Positions 1 to 7,124 of a stretch of DNA of 14,952 bases are shown here, one piece after another. Under the pieces are notes generated by a model that was not told the origin of the DNA, made no database searches, and was given only the letters and a program-made list of their open reading frames with translations. Location of the stretch: positions 1-14,952 of the forward strand of contig JAPLJY010000107.1 in NCBI GenBank assembly GCA_026388345.1, in the 5' to 3' direction. The stretch's first letter is position 1. Each line of letters starts with the position of its first letter. This stretch comes from Deltaproteobacteria bacterium. Lineage in GTDB: Bacteria; Desulfobacterota; Syntrophia; Syntrophales; UBA5619. The position numbers were made by a program, and so were the translations under genes.

Positions 1-1
1 C

Positions 2-949
2 GTTTATCTTCTCAATATTATCATGGTCCATATCATATTGGCCGTGGGCTTAAACATTCTCGTGGGCTCCACCGGCCAGATCTCCCTCGGCCATGCCGGT
101 TTTTTTGCCATCGGCGCCTATGGGACGGTTCTGTTGATGACTTTGCTTCAGATCCCTTTCGTGTTCGCCATCCTGATTGCCGCCTTTATTGCAGCTTTTT
201 TCGGCTTTATTCTCGGGCTGCCCGCGTTGCGTTTGGAAGGACCCTACCTGGCAATCGTCTCCCTGGGCTTCGGGCTGACCATCATGCATATCATCGGGGG
301 CGTGGATGCGTTCGGCGGTCGAATGGGCATCAAGGTGCCGCCACTGGATCTGGGGATCAGGCAACTGGGGATCAGCTGGATCCTGAAAACCGACTTCCAG
401 AAGTACTACCTGATATTGATCATGACGATCATTATGGTGGTCGGCGCGAGAAATATTCTGAAAACCAGAGTTGGACGGTCCTTTGTGGCAATCAGGGACA
501 GTGATATTGCCGCCGAGGTCATCGGCGTGAATTTGACCATTTACAAGACCCTGGCCTTTGCCGTAAGCGCGTTTTATGCCGGTATCGCCGGGGGACTGTT
601 TGGCTTCGTGCTGGGATTCTTTGATCCCTTTACCTTTAACATGATCCTGTCGATCATCTTTCTCGTGATGGTGGTGGTTGGCGGGTTGGGCACCATCCTG
701 GGGGGTATCTTGGGCGCAACCCTGATCACTTACCTTCAATACGACCTCCTGAAAAACATCGCCGAGGTTCCATATTTCGGCGCCCTCATGGTGGCCGTAT
801 CAAAACAATGGTTTACCATGGTTGGTCTTGAAAATATCAGCAGTATCGCCATCGGGCTCATCATGATCGGGATCATCATCTTCGAGCCGCTCGGCATGTT
901 CGGCGTCTGGATTCGCATGAAGAAGTACTGGATGACATGGCCTTTCTGA
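2..949 (+). CDS. livM: LivM-type branched-chain amino acid ABC transporter permease (5' end cut by window)
   Basis: Inner-membrane permease of a Liv/HAAT-family importer, pairing with the LivH homologue downstream. The frame is open from base 2 through the first ATG at 23, and the residues before that ATG are hydrophobic and fit the family. The true start therefore lies left of the window and the ATG at 23 is internal. Visible family hallmarks are the SLGHAGFFAIGAY segment near the N-terminus, a GPYLAIVSLGFG segment, and the cytoplasmic coupling loop around VGRSFVAIRDSDIAAEVIGV followed by an AFxAGIAGGLFG-type helix. The rest is a string of hydrophobic helices, and the protein ends in a short polar tail, KKYWMTWPF, which I recognise from deltaproteobacterial LivM proteins. 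Family assignment is firm. The substrate cannot be read from sequence: members move branched-chain amino acids, but also amides, urea and aromatic or other organic acids. Confidence 0.93.
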   Translation, partial: VYLLNIIMVHIILAVGLNILVGSTGQISLGHAGFFAIGAYGTVLLMTLLQIPFVFAILIAAFIAAFFGFILGLPALRLEGPYLAIVSLGFGLTIMHIIGGVDAFGGRMGIKVPPLDLGIRQLGISWILKTDFQKYYLILIMTIIMVVGARNILKTRVGRSFVAIRDSDIAAEVIGVNLTIYKTLAFAVSAFYAGIAGGLFGFVLGFFDPFTFNMILSIIFLVMVVVGGLGTILGGILGATLITYLQYDLLKNIAEVPYFGALMVAVSKQWFTMVGLENISSIAIGLIMIGIIIFEPLGMFGVWIRMKKYWMTWPF

Positions 950-1054
950 GGGAGGGCTGCGGAGGCAGGAAACTTTAATGGCTGGGTTGCTCAGTTTAAG
1001 ACTCAAAGCGGAGAACTGAAAAACGGAACACTGGTTTGGGAAAGGTGATTGAAG

Positions 1055-1930
1055 ATGCCGGTAGGACAGCTTTTGGTGGAAGGGCTGGCGATTGGCGCCT
1101 GTTACGGACTTTTTGCCACGGCGGTGGTGATCATCTATAAGACTTCCGAAGTGGTCAATTTTGCTCAAGGCGAAATGGCCATGTTTTCGTCATTCGTAGC
1201 TTTTCATATCTTGTCCGTCTATCAATACCCCTTCTGGTTGGCCTTTGTCATCACGATGATCTTTTCCATCCTGCTCGGGATCTTGATCGAATATCTGTTT
1301 CTGCGTCCTGCCAAGCATCCCAGTATCCTGGGATTGATTGTCATCACCCTCGGGGCGGAGATGCTTTTGGTGGGACTGGCCGGTTGGAAATGGGGGGCGG
1401 AACAGAAATATTTTTCGCTGCCGCTGGACCCCTCCGTCACCTATGAACCCGTAAAAGGGATGATCATCAACAACTGGGCCATAGCCGTGTTCGCCGTGAC
1501 CACCTGCATCATGTTGTTTCTTTATCTATTCTTCAAGTACAGCAAGTTGGGAGTGGCCATGCGGGCAACCCAGCAAAACAAGCATGCCGCCAAGATCATG
1601 GGTATCCGTACCGAGCGGGTGTTTTCCTTTGCCTGGGGATTCAGTTCCCTGATCGGCGCCATCGCGGGGATGTTTTTTGCGTCCCGGGCCACCCTGGACC
1701 CTGCCTTCATGATGGAACCCTTCCTGCGCGCCTTCGCCGCGGCCGTCCTGGGGGGACTCATGAGCATCCCGGGGGTGATCATCGGCGGCGGTCTGATGGG
1801 ATTGATCGAGAACTTCTTCGGTTACTACTTTCCCCACTGGAAGCCGATTGTGGCCTTTATCGTGATCATTCTTGTCCTCTGTCTGCGGCCGAGCGGACTA
1901 TTTGCCAAACATTTCGTAAAAAAGGTGTAA
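1055..1930 (+). CDS. livH: LivH-type branched-chain amino acid ABC transporter permease
   Basis: Second inner-membrane permease of the Liv-type importer, about 291 residues, the usual size for LivH. The N-terminal part carries the LivH pattern ending in VVNFAQGEMAMF. The coupling loop GVAMRATQQNKHAAKIMGI and the following SFAWGFSSLIGAIAGMFF helix are also typical, as is the C-terminal PSGLF motif. I place the start at the ATG at 1055 because a GGGAAAGG Shine-Dalgarno at 1038-1045 lies 9 bases upstream. An in-frame TTG at 1049 would add only two residues and is too close to that site. It follows livM by 105 bases with no terminator, so they are probably co-transcribed. Function as LivM partner is established for the family; the cargo is unknown. 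Confidence 0.94.
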   Translation: MPVGQLLVEGLAIGACYGLFATAVVIIYKTSEVVNFAQGEMAMFSSFVAFHILSVYQYPFWLAFVITMIFSILLGILIEYLFLRPAKHPSILGLIVITLGAEMLLVGLAGWKWGAEQKYFSLPLDPSVTYEPVKGMIINNWAIAVFAVTTCIMLFLYLFFKYSKLGVAMRATQQNKHAAKIMGIRTERVFSFAWGFSSLIGAIAGMFFASRATLDPAFMMEPFLRAFAAAVLGGLMSIPGVIIGGGLMGLIENFFGYYFPHWKPIVAFIVIILVLCLRPSGLFAKHFVKKV

Positions 1931-2040
1931 CGAATGCAGGTGGAGTGAAGCCAATGGTCCATTCACGTTAATTGCGGAAGGAGGAGAGGGGTACTGTTTT
2001 TCCGATGAAACCGGATGGTCATTCAAAAAAGGAGGGAGCC

Positions 2041-3237
2041 ATGATGTTCAGAAAGAACGTGCTGATTTCATTGATTGCGGGACTGGCTGTCCTGTTGATC
2101 GCCAACGCTGCACCGGCGGCCAATCCCGCGGGTTTTGATGATAACGAAATTCGTATCGGCCAGTGGGGGCCGCAGACGGGACCCGCAGCACCCTGGGGAT
2201 CGGTGGCCCGCGGCAGCAAGCTGCTCTTCGATATCATCAACGAAGAGGGGGGCATCAACGGCCGGAAGATCAAATATTTCATCCGGGATGACATGTACAA
2301 CCCCGCCCAGACCGTAGGCGTGGTGAAGGAACTGGTGGAGCGTCAGGGTGTATTCGCCTTTGTCGGCGGTGTTTCCGCGGCCGGCGGCCTCGCCGTAAAG
2401 GACTACCTGGCCCAGAACAAGGTGATCTGGGTGGGGCCGGCCACCTCCGTCAAGGAGTATGTCTTCCCCGTCCAGCCTTATCTCTTCAGCGTCTACCCCC
2501 TCTATGAGGATGAGGCCAGTGTGCTGACGAAGTATATCGTCGAAACCCTCAAACTCAAGAAAATCGGAATTCTCTATCAAAACGACTCCTATGGGAAAAA
2601 CGGCTTCGACGGCTGCAAACAGCGTCTGGACACCTACAAAATGAGTCTTGTGGCCGAAATCCCGGTAGAGCCTACGGAAAAGGACCTGGCCTCCCAGATC
2701 CTCCGGCTCAAGAGCTCGGGCGCGGAAGCGGTCCTGATGTACGTCAACCCGACGACGGCCGTCATCACACTCAAGACCGCCGCAAACGTCGGCTATAAGC
2801 CCCAATGGGTATCTTCCAACACCCTTTCCGATTATCCGCTGATGCACAAGATCTCCGGGGGTCTCTGGGAGGGCGTCATCACCGGCAACTTCGGAGAAAC
2901 GCCGGAGTCGACGCATCCTCTGATGATTAAATATCACAACGCCGCCAAACGGCTGGCGCCGGAGGAGCGTTGGGGAACCTTCTATTCCGCCGGTATCCTC
3001 TTCGCCGATCCCATCGTGGAGGCCCTGAAGAAGGCCGGGCGAAACTTGAGCACCGAGGCGGTCATGAAGGCGTTAAACGCCCTCAAGGATTACCAGACCA
3101 TCGGTCCCAAGATCACCTTCACGGAAAAGCAGCATCAGGGATCGGATTCGGTGGTGATCCAGAAATGCGGTCCCAATGGAAGCTATATCGAACTGCAGGG
3201 TTGGACGGCAAACGAGTTGGCCACATGGAAGAAGTAA
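2041..3237 (+). CDS. livK: Periplasmic substrate-binding protein of Liv-type ABC transporter (Peripla_BP_6)
   Basis: Captures the substrate in the periplasm and delivers it to LivHM. The protein is 398 residues from the ATG at 2041. That start is supported by an AAGGAGGG Shine-Dalgarno at 2029-2036; a second ATG directly follows at 2044 and is equally possible. The open frame reaches back to a TTG at 1972, but that extension would put a charged stretch before the signal peptide. The N-terminus is a classic Sec signal: FRKN, a hydrophobic core, then NAAPAA with likely cleavage before NPAG. No lipobox cysteine is seen. The mature part begins with EIRIGQWGPQTGPAA, the family's first strand and ligand-loop region, and continues with features such as LLFDIINEEGGINGRKI and GILYQNDSYGKNG. 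The family binds amino acids as well as aromatic and aliphatic acids. I cannot assign the ligand. Confidence 0.93.
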   Translation: MMFRKNVLISLIAGLAVLLIANAAPAANPAGFDDNEIRIGQWGPQTGPAAPWGSVARGSKLLFDIINEEGGINGRKIKYFIRDDMYNPAQTVGVVKELVERQGVFAFVGGVSAAGGLAVKDYLAQNKVIWVGPATSVKEYVFPVQPYLFSVYPLYEDEASVLTKYIVETLKLKKIGILYQNDSYGKNGFDGCKQRLDTYKMSLVAEIPVEPTEKDLASQILRLKSSGAEAVLMYVNPTTAVITLKTAANVGYKPQWVSSNTLSDYPLMHKISGGLWEGVITGNFGETPESTHPLMIKYHNAAKRLAPEERWGTFYSAGILFADPIVEALKKAGRNLSTEAVMKALNALKDYQTIGPKITFTEKQHQGSDSVVIQKCGPNGSYIELQGWTANELATWKK

Positions 3238-3242
3238 TCGTC

Positions 3243-3288
3243 CCGGGGGCAGCCCTCGTCCGGCATCGGGTTTAAGGACTGCTCCCGG
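3243..3288 (+). promoter_or_regulatory. Intercistronic stem-loop between livK and livG
   Basis: CCGGGGGCAG at 3243-3252 can pair with CTGCTCCCGG at 3279-3288 as ten base pairs including one G-U, closing a 26-base loop. No T-run follows, so it is not a canonical intrinsic terminator. Hairpins directly after binding-protein genes in ABC operons are known to stabilise the upstream mRNA, or attenuate downstream expression, so that the binding protein outnumbers the membrane and ATPase parts. That role is inferred here from position and pairing only. Confidence 0.45.
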
Positions 3289-3328
3289 TTGTACCGTCTT
3301 GCCTTTCCGGATTCAGAAGGAATAAGGA

Positions 3329-4123
3329 ATGGAACCTCCGGCAATGGATCATTTCAGGGTTGAAAATCTGACCATCAGCTTCGGCGGCTTGAAGGCGGTC
3401 AACAACATCAGCTTCAGCGTGGAGAAGAATTCGATCTTTTCGATCATCGGGCCCAACGGTTCCGGCAAGACCACCATATACAACATGATCAGCGGCATCT
3501 ACAAGCCCGACAGCGGCCGGATCATCTGCGACGGCGAAGAGCTCGTGGGCCTCTCACCGGATCGCATCGCCCGTAAGGGGGTAGCACGCACCTTTCAGAA
3601 CATCGAGCTGTTCTCCAATGCCACCGTCATGGACAACCTCCTGCTGGGGAGACACATCCACATGAAGACGGGGGTATTCTCCGGCGCCTTCCTCTGGGGG
3701 AGGGGCTCGCGGGCTGCCCGGGAGGAGATCCGGAACCGGGAGATCGTCGAGAAGATCATCGATTTTCTGGACCTGCAATCGGTACGGAACAACTTTGTGG
3801 CGAGCCTCCCCTACGGCAAACGAAAACTGGTGGAACTGGGTCGCGCCCTCGCGCTCGAGCCGAAGATCCTGCTGCTGGACGAACCCTCCGCCGGTATGAA
3901 TACGGAAGAAAAGGAAGACCTGAATCTCTGGATCAAGGACATACAGGCCGACTATCGGGTGACAATCCTTTTGATCGAGCACGATATGAACATGATCATG
4001 GGCATTTCCGACCGGATACTGGCCATGAACCAGGGGGAGAAGATCATCGAGGGGACGGCGAAGGAGGTCCAGAGCCACCCGGAGGTCATCCGAGCGTATC
4101 TGGGGGAGGAGCGCGGATGCTGA
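3329..4123 (+). CDS. livG: LivG-type ABC transporter ATP-binding protein
   Basis: Cytoplasmic ATPase of the Liv-type importer, 264 residues, usual LivG length. Visible motifs are Walker A GPNGSGKT at residues 41-48, a Q-loop region ARTFQNIELF, the LivG-style degenerate signature LPYGK at about 160-164, Walker B ILLLDEP at 180-186 with glutamate 185, and the H-loop histidine 218 in LLIEHDM. The C-terminus has the GxxIIEGTAKEV and YLGEE elements of this family. The start at 3329 has AGAAGG at 3315-3320 eight bases upstream; an in-frame ATG at 3344 lacks a good site. The gene's end overlaps livF by 7 bases, implying translational coupling. All catalytic residues expected for an active ATPase are present. 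Confidence 0.95.
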   Translation: MEPPAMDHFRVENLTISFGGLKAVNNISFSVEKNSIFSIIGPNGSGKTTIYNMISGIYKPDSGRIICDGEELVGLSPDRIARKGVARTFQNIELFSNATVMDNLLLGRHIHMKTGVFSGAFLWGRGSRAAREEIRNREIVEKIIDFLDLQSVRNNFVASLPYGKRKLVELGRALALEPKILLLDEPSAGMNTEEKEDLNLWIKDIQADYRVTILLIEHDMNMIMGISDRILAMNQGEKIIEGTAKEVQSHPEVIRAYLGEERGC

Positions 4124-4899
4124 AAGTGAACAATATTGAAACCTGGTATGATCTGATCCGGGCGCTCCACGGTATCTCTTTCGAGGTGAAGCAGGGGGAT
4201 ATTGTGGCGCTGCTAGGGTCCAACGGGGCGGGGAAATCGACGACCCTGAAGACCATCATGCGTCTTCTCTATGATCTGAAGGAGGAGCAGCCGGAAAAGG
4301 GCGCCATCGAATTCCTGGGCGAACGCATCGACCGGAAGAGAACGGACGAGATTGTCCGCATGGGTGTCAGTTACGTTCCGGAAGGCCGGGAGGTTTTCCC
4401 GGAGCTGTCCGTGCTGGAAAATATCATGATGGGCGCCTACACCCGGAGGGACAGGAAGGGGGTTAAGGATGATGTTGACCATGTGTTTGCCCACTTTCCG
4501 ATCCTGAAGGACAGGAAGAATCAGCAGGCGGGCCATCTGAGCGGCGGGGAACAGCAGATGCTCGCCATCAGCCGGGCGCTGATGAGCCGTCCGAAGCTCC
4601 TGATGCTGGATGAGCCCTCCCTTGGACTTTCACCGCTTCTGACCCAGGAAATCTTCAATATCATCCGGGATATCAATCAGAAAGAAGGCGTCACGATCCT
4701 GCTGGTCGAGCAGAACGTCAACATGGCCCTGAAATACGCTAATTTTGCCTTTCTCATGGAGAACGGACGGATCGTCCGCGCCGATAAGCCCGAGGTCCTC
4801 CGGGAGGATGAGGACGTCAAGGAATATTATCTCGGCATCGCCAAGGAGACTTCGGTCAAGGGTTACAAACGGTATCGGCGTAAGGTCAGATTCCGCTGA
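4117..4899 (+). CDS. livF: LivF-type ABC transporter ATP-binding protein with basic C-terminal tail
   Basis: Second ATPase of the importer, 260 residues. Walker A GSNGAGKS lies at 34-41, signature LSGGEQQ at 141-147, and Walker B LLMLDEP at 161-167. Position 199 in LLVEQNV is glutamine where most ABC proteins have the H-loop histidine; this is normal for LivF and makes the LivG/LivF ATP sites unequal. Typical LivF is about 235 residues. This one carries an extra tail of roughly 20 residues after YYLGIAKE, rich in lysine, arginine and tyrosine (GYKRYRRKVRFR). From memory, similar basic tails occur in LivF proteins encoded beside acyl-CoA synthetases, as here; this needs an alignment to confirm. 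The start overlaps the end of livG, with AGGAG just upstream. Confidence 0.95.
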   Translation: MLKVNNIETWYDLIRALHGISFEVKQGDIVALLGSNGAGKSTTLKTIMRLLYDLKEEQPEKGAIEFLGERIDRKRTDEIVRMGVSYVPEGREVFPELSVLENIMMGAYTRRDRKGVKDDVDHVFAHFPILKDRKNQQAGHLSGGEQQMLAISRALMSRPKLLMLDEPSLGLSPLLTQEIFNIIRDINQKEGVTILLVEQNVNMALKYANFAFLMENGRIVRADKPEVLREDEDVKEYYLGIAKETSVKGYKRYRRKVRFR

Positions 4900-4982
4900 G
4901 GAAGGTTTTTGACGAGAAGGTTGGGAACATCCATTTGTATGATTTTAGACCCTTGAAAATCTGATTCCTCCGTTCGCTGGAC

Positions 4983-5038
4983 ATTTTTCGACCCTGCGCC
5001 TCCTCGCTTCGCTGCGGGGGCAGGGTGCCCCGAAAAAT
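4983..5038. repeat. Imperfect inverted repeat upstream of the acyl-CoA ligase gene
   Basis: The left arm, ATTTTTCG followed by ACCCTGC (4983-4997), is complementary to the right arm, GCAGGGT, a 4-base insert GCCC, and CGAAAAAT (5020-5038). The centre holds a GC-rich segment with CTCGCTTCGCTGCGG. The structure would fold as a long hairpin with a 4-base bulge on one side. No T-run follows, so I do not call it a terminator. It lies in the 207-base gap between livF and the ligase gene, in which I see no other gene and no convincing promoter. It could be a dispersed palindromic repeat or a transcript-end structure for the transporter operon. Confidence 0.5.
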
Positions 5039-5106
5039 CTCCAATGCTCACATCCGGGATCGAATTTTCAAACTGCGCATACCGTGATTGCGTTAGAGGA
5101 GAAAAC

Positions 5107-6909
5107 ATGGTGATCGATACACTGCCGAAGGCCTTGGTCGGGCTCGCCGGCGCACAGCCAAAACGGGTTGCGATGCGGCACAAGGAACTCGGCATCTGGC
5201 ACGACATACCCTGGTCGGGCTACCTGGAAAAGGTGAGGGATGCGGCCCTGGGACTGCACAAGCTCGGCGTCATGAAGGGGGATCATGTAGCCATCATCGG
5301 CGAGAATCAGCCGGAGTGGCTCTATTCGGCATTGGGGGCGATGTCCGCCGGGGCGACTTTTGTCGGGATCTATACGACGAACCCGGTCAAGGAGTGCGAG
5401 TATGTCGTCGGCCACTCCGGCGCGGTGGTCTATATCTGCGAGGATGAGGAGCAGCTCGACAAGGCGCTTGTATTCCGGCAGAGCACGCCGGCGCTCCGAA
5501 AGATGATCGTCTGGGACATGGAGGGTCTCCGGGATTTCCATGATCCGATGGTCATGAGTTTCGACGACCTGCTGGCCCTCGGCCGTGAGGCGGCGGATGA
5601 GGATCCGTCGCTCTTCGATCGGCTGGTCGCGGAGGGGCGCGGGGAGGATATCGCCGGGATCATCTACACCTCCGGAACCACGGGTCCCCCAAAAGGGGCG
5701 ATGCTTGCCCACGAGGGGTACCTCTGGGTCGGAAAACAGGCAACCGCGGTGAGCCGGGGGACGCGGGACGACGAGACCATCTCTTTCCTTCCGCTGAACC
5801 ATGTCTATGAGCAGATCTACGACCTGATGGTGCACCTGACGATCGGCCACATCATCAATTTCACGGAGAACACGGACACGGTAATGGCGGACATGCGGGA
5901 TGTATCGCCCACGCTCTTCCATGCCGTGCCCCGGATCTGGGAAAAATACTATTCCGGCATCGTGCTGAGGATGGCCGACGCGACCTGGTTCAAAAGGAAA
6001 GCCTACAAGACCGCCCTCAAGATCGGCGGGATGTACAACGACGCCAAGCTTGCCGGGCACTCGCCTTCGCCGGCTCTCCGCCTTGCCTATCAACTTGCCT
6101 ACTTTGCCGTCTTCCGGAAGCTCAAGGAGCGGCTGGGATTCGACCGGGTCAAAATCGGTTTTTCGGGTGCGGCCCCCATATCACACAATATCATGAAGTA
6201 TTTCCAGAGCATCGGTATCCCGATCCGCGAGGGGTACGGGATGACGGAGACCACGGGGATCACCCACATGTCCGATGAGCAGCACTTCAAGCTGGGGACC
6301 GTCGGAAGAGCCCTTCCCGATACGGAGGTCCGGATTGCGGAGGATGGGGAGATCCTCGTCCGTCACAAGGGGATCTTCAAGGGGTACTACCGGGACGAGG
6401 AGACGACCCGGGAGGCGCTGCACGACGGCTGGATGCACACCGGGGATGTCGGCGAGATCGACGGGGAGGGCTTCCTCAAGATCACCGACCGGAAGAAGGA
6501 CCTGATCATCACGGCCGGAGGCAAGAACATCGCCCCCCAGTATATCGAAAACCTGCTGAAGTTTTCACCGTACATCAACGATGCGGTCGTCATCGGCGAC
6601 AACCGTAAATTCGTCAGCGCGATCATCGTGATCGACGAGGAGAACGTGGTCAAGTTTGCCCAGGACCAGAAGGTGCAGTTCACCACATTCGCCACCCTCA
6701 CCCGGACGGAGGAGGTGGTCAATCTCATCCAGGCGGAGGTGAACAAGGTGAATGACCAGCTCGCGCGGGTGGAGAACATCCGCAAGTTCCGGATCCTCGA
6801 CAAGAAGCTCTACACCGAGGACGGGGAGGTCACCCCGACGATGAAGGTGAAGCGGAAGTTCATCAACGCACAATATGGAGGTCTGATCGAGTCGATGTAC
6901 CGGGAGTAA
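5107..6909 (+). CDS. AMP-forming long-chain-type acyl-CoA synthetase (COG1022 family)
   Basis: Activates a carboxylic acid to its CoA thioester with ATP, via an acyl-adenylate, in the cytoplasm. The start at ATG 5107 (600 residues) is chosen because a GAGGAG Shine-Dalgarno at 5096-5101 precedes it by 5 bases; the frame extends to an ATG at 5044 lacking such a site. Visible motifs are the P-loop IIYTSGTTGPPKG at residues 185-197, GYGMTETTG in the adenylate-binding region, WMHTGDVGE with the ribose-binding aspartate 447, the hinge segment ITDRKKDLIITAGGKNIAP, and the C-terminal TPTMKVKRK holding the candidate catalytic lysine (580 or 582). Size and motifs fit the FAA1/long-chain branch rather than acetate or benzoate ligases, but this branch also contains enzymes of unknown chain-length preference. 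Its place directly after a Liv transporter suggests that the imported compound may be its substrate, which is inference. Confidence 0.93.
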   Translation: MVIDTLPKALVGLAGAQPKRVAMRHKELGIWHDIPWSGYLEKVRDAALGLHKLGVMKGDHVAIIGENQPEWLYSALGAMSAGATFVGIYTTNPVKECEYVVGHSGAVVYICEDEEQLDKALVFRQSTPALRKMIVWDMEGLRDFHDPMVMSFDDLLALGREAADEDPSLFDRLVAEGRGEDIAGIIYTSGTTGPPKGAMLAHEGYLWVGKQATAVSRGTRDDETISFLPLNHVYEQIYDLMVHLTIGHIINFTENTDTVMADMRDVSPTLFHAVPRIWEKYYSGIVLRMADATWFKRKAYKTALKIGGMYNDAKLAGHSPSPALRLAYQLAYFAVFRKLKERLGFDRVKIGFSGAAPISHNIMKYFQSIGIPIREGYGMTETTGITHMSDEQHFKLGTVGRALPDTEVRIAEDGEILVRHKGIFKGYYRDEETTREALHDGWMHTGDVGEIDGEGFLKITDRKKDLIITAGGKNIAPQYIENLLKFSPYINDAVVIGDNRKFVSAIIVIDEENVVKFAQDQKVQFTTFATLTRTEEVVNLIQAEVNKVNDQLARVENIRKFRILDKKLYTEDGEVTPTMKVKRKFINAQYGGLIESMYRE

Positions 6910-6940
6910 GCTTTTTGAGAGCTTTGAAAATCTACCCTCT

Positions 6941-7036
6941 TTGTCATTCCCGCGAAAGCGGGAATCTATGAAGCCGACGAGATGACTGGATTCCTGCTGG
7001 AGTTTACCCTCGCGAAAGTGGGGGCAGGAATGACAA
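6941..7036. repeat. 96-bp palindromic repeat element with 10-bp terminal inverted repeats
   Basis: The element starts with TTGTCATTCC and ends with its exact reverse complement GGAATGACAA (7027-7036). Inside the left half is a perfect hairpin, ATTCCCGC-GAAA-GCGGGAAT (6946-6965), with a GNRA-type GAAA loop. The right half is an inverted, more diverged copy, with arms GCAGGAAT and ATTCCTGC enclosing a longer loop that also contains CGCGAAAG. A 24-bp stretch at 6943-6966 recurs exactly at 8812-8835. This matches a very widespread class of dispersed proteobacterial repeats whose chance translation reads DSRFRGND. The element fills most of the 215-base gap between the ligase and carboxyltransferase genes; I see no gene there. 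Confidence 0.85.
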
Positions 7037-7124
7037 TTTACCGAGTTTCGGCAGAAATTCAATGCTCTCTCTTTCTCAATCAATACAATTGGAATTCCAT
7101 TCGACTTCATGGGGAGGATGAGAG

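Noticed and set aside
1049..1054. TTG at 1049 as the start of livH
   Set aside because: Too close to the GGGAAAGG Shine-Dalgarno; the ATG at 1055 is better placed and fits LivH N-termini.
2068..2937. 289-codon antisense open frame opposite livK
   Set aside because: Mirror of the livK codon pattern, with no family resemblance. livK itself is secure.
4909..4943. Possible promoter with TTGACG and TATGAT before the ligase gene
   Set aside because: The spacing between the two hexamers is 23 bases, too long for a sigma-70 promoter.
7061..7089. TACAAT as a -10 element before the carboxyltransferase gene
   Set aside because: No acceptable -35 hexamer at the right distance; the match alone is too common.
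6565..7110. Antisense frame containing the phrase DSRFRGND
   Set aside because: That phrase is the translation of the dispersed palindromic repeat at 6941-7036, not a protein motif. The rest is antisense to the ligase.
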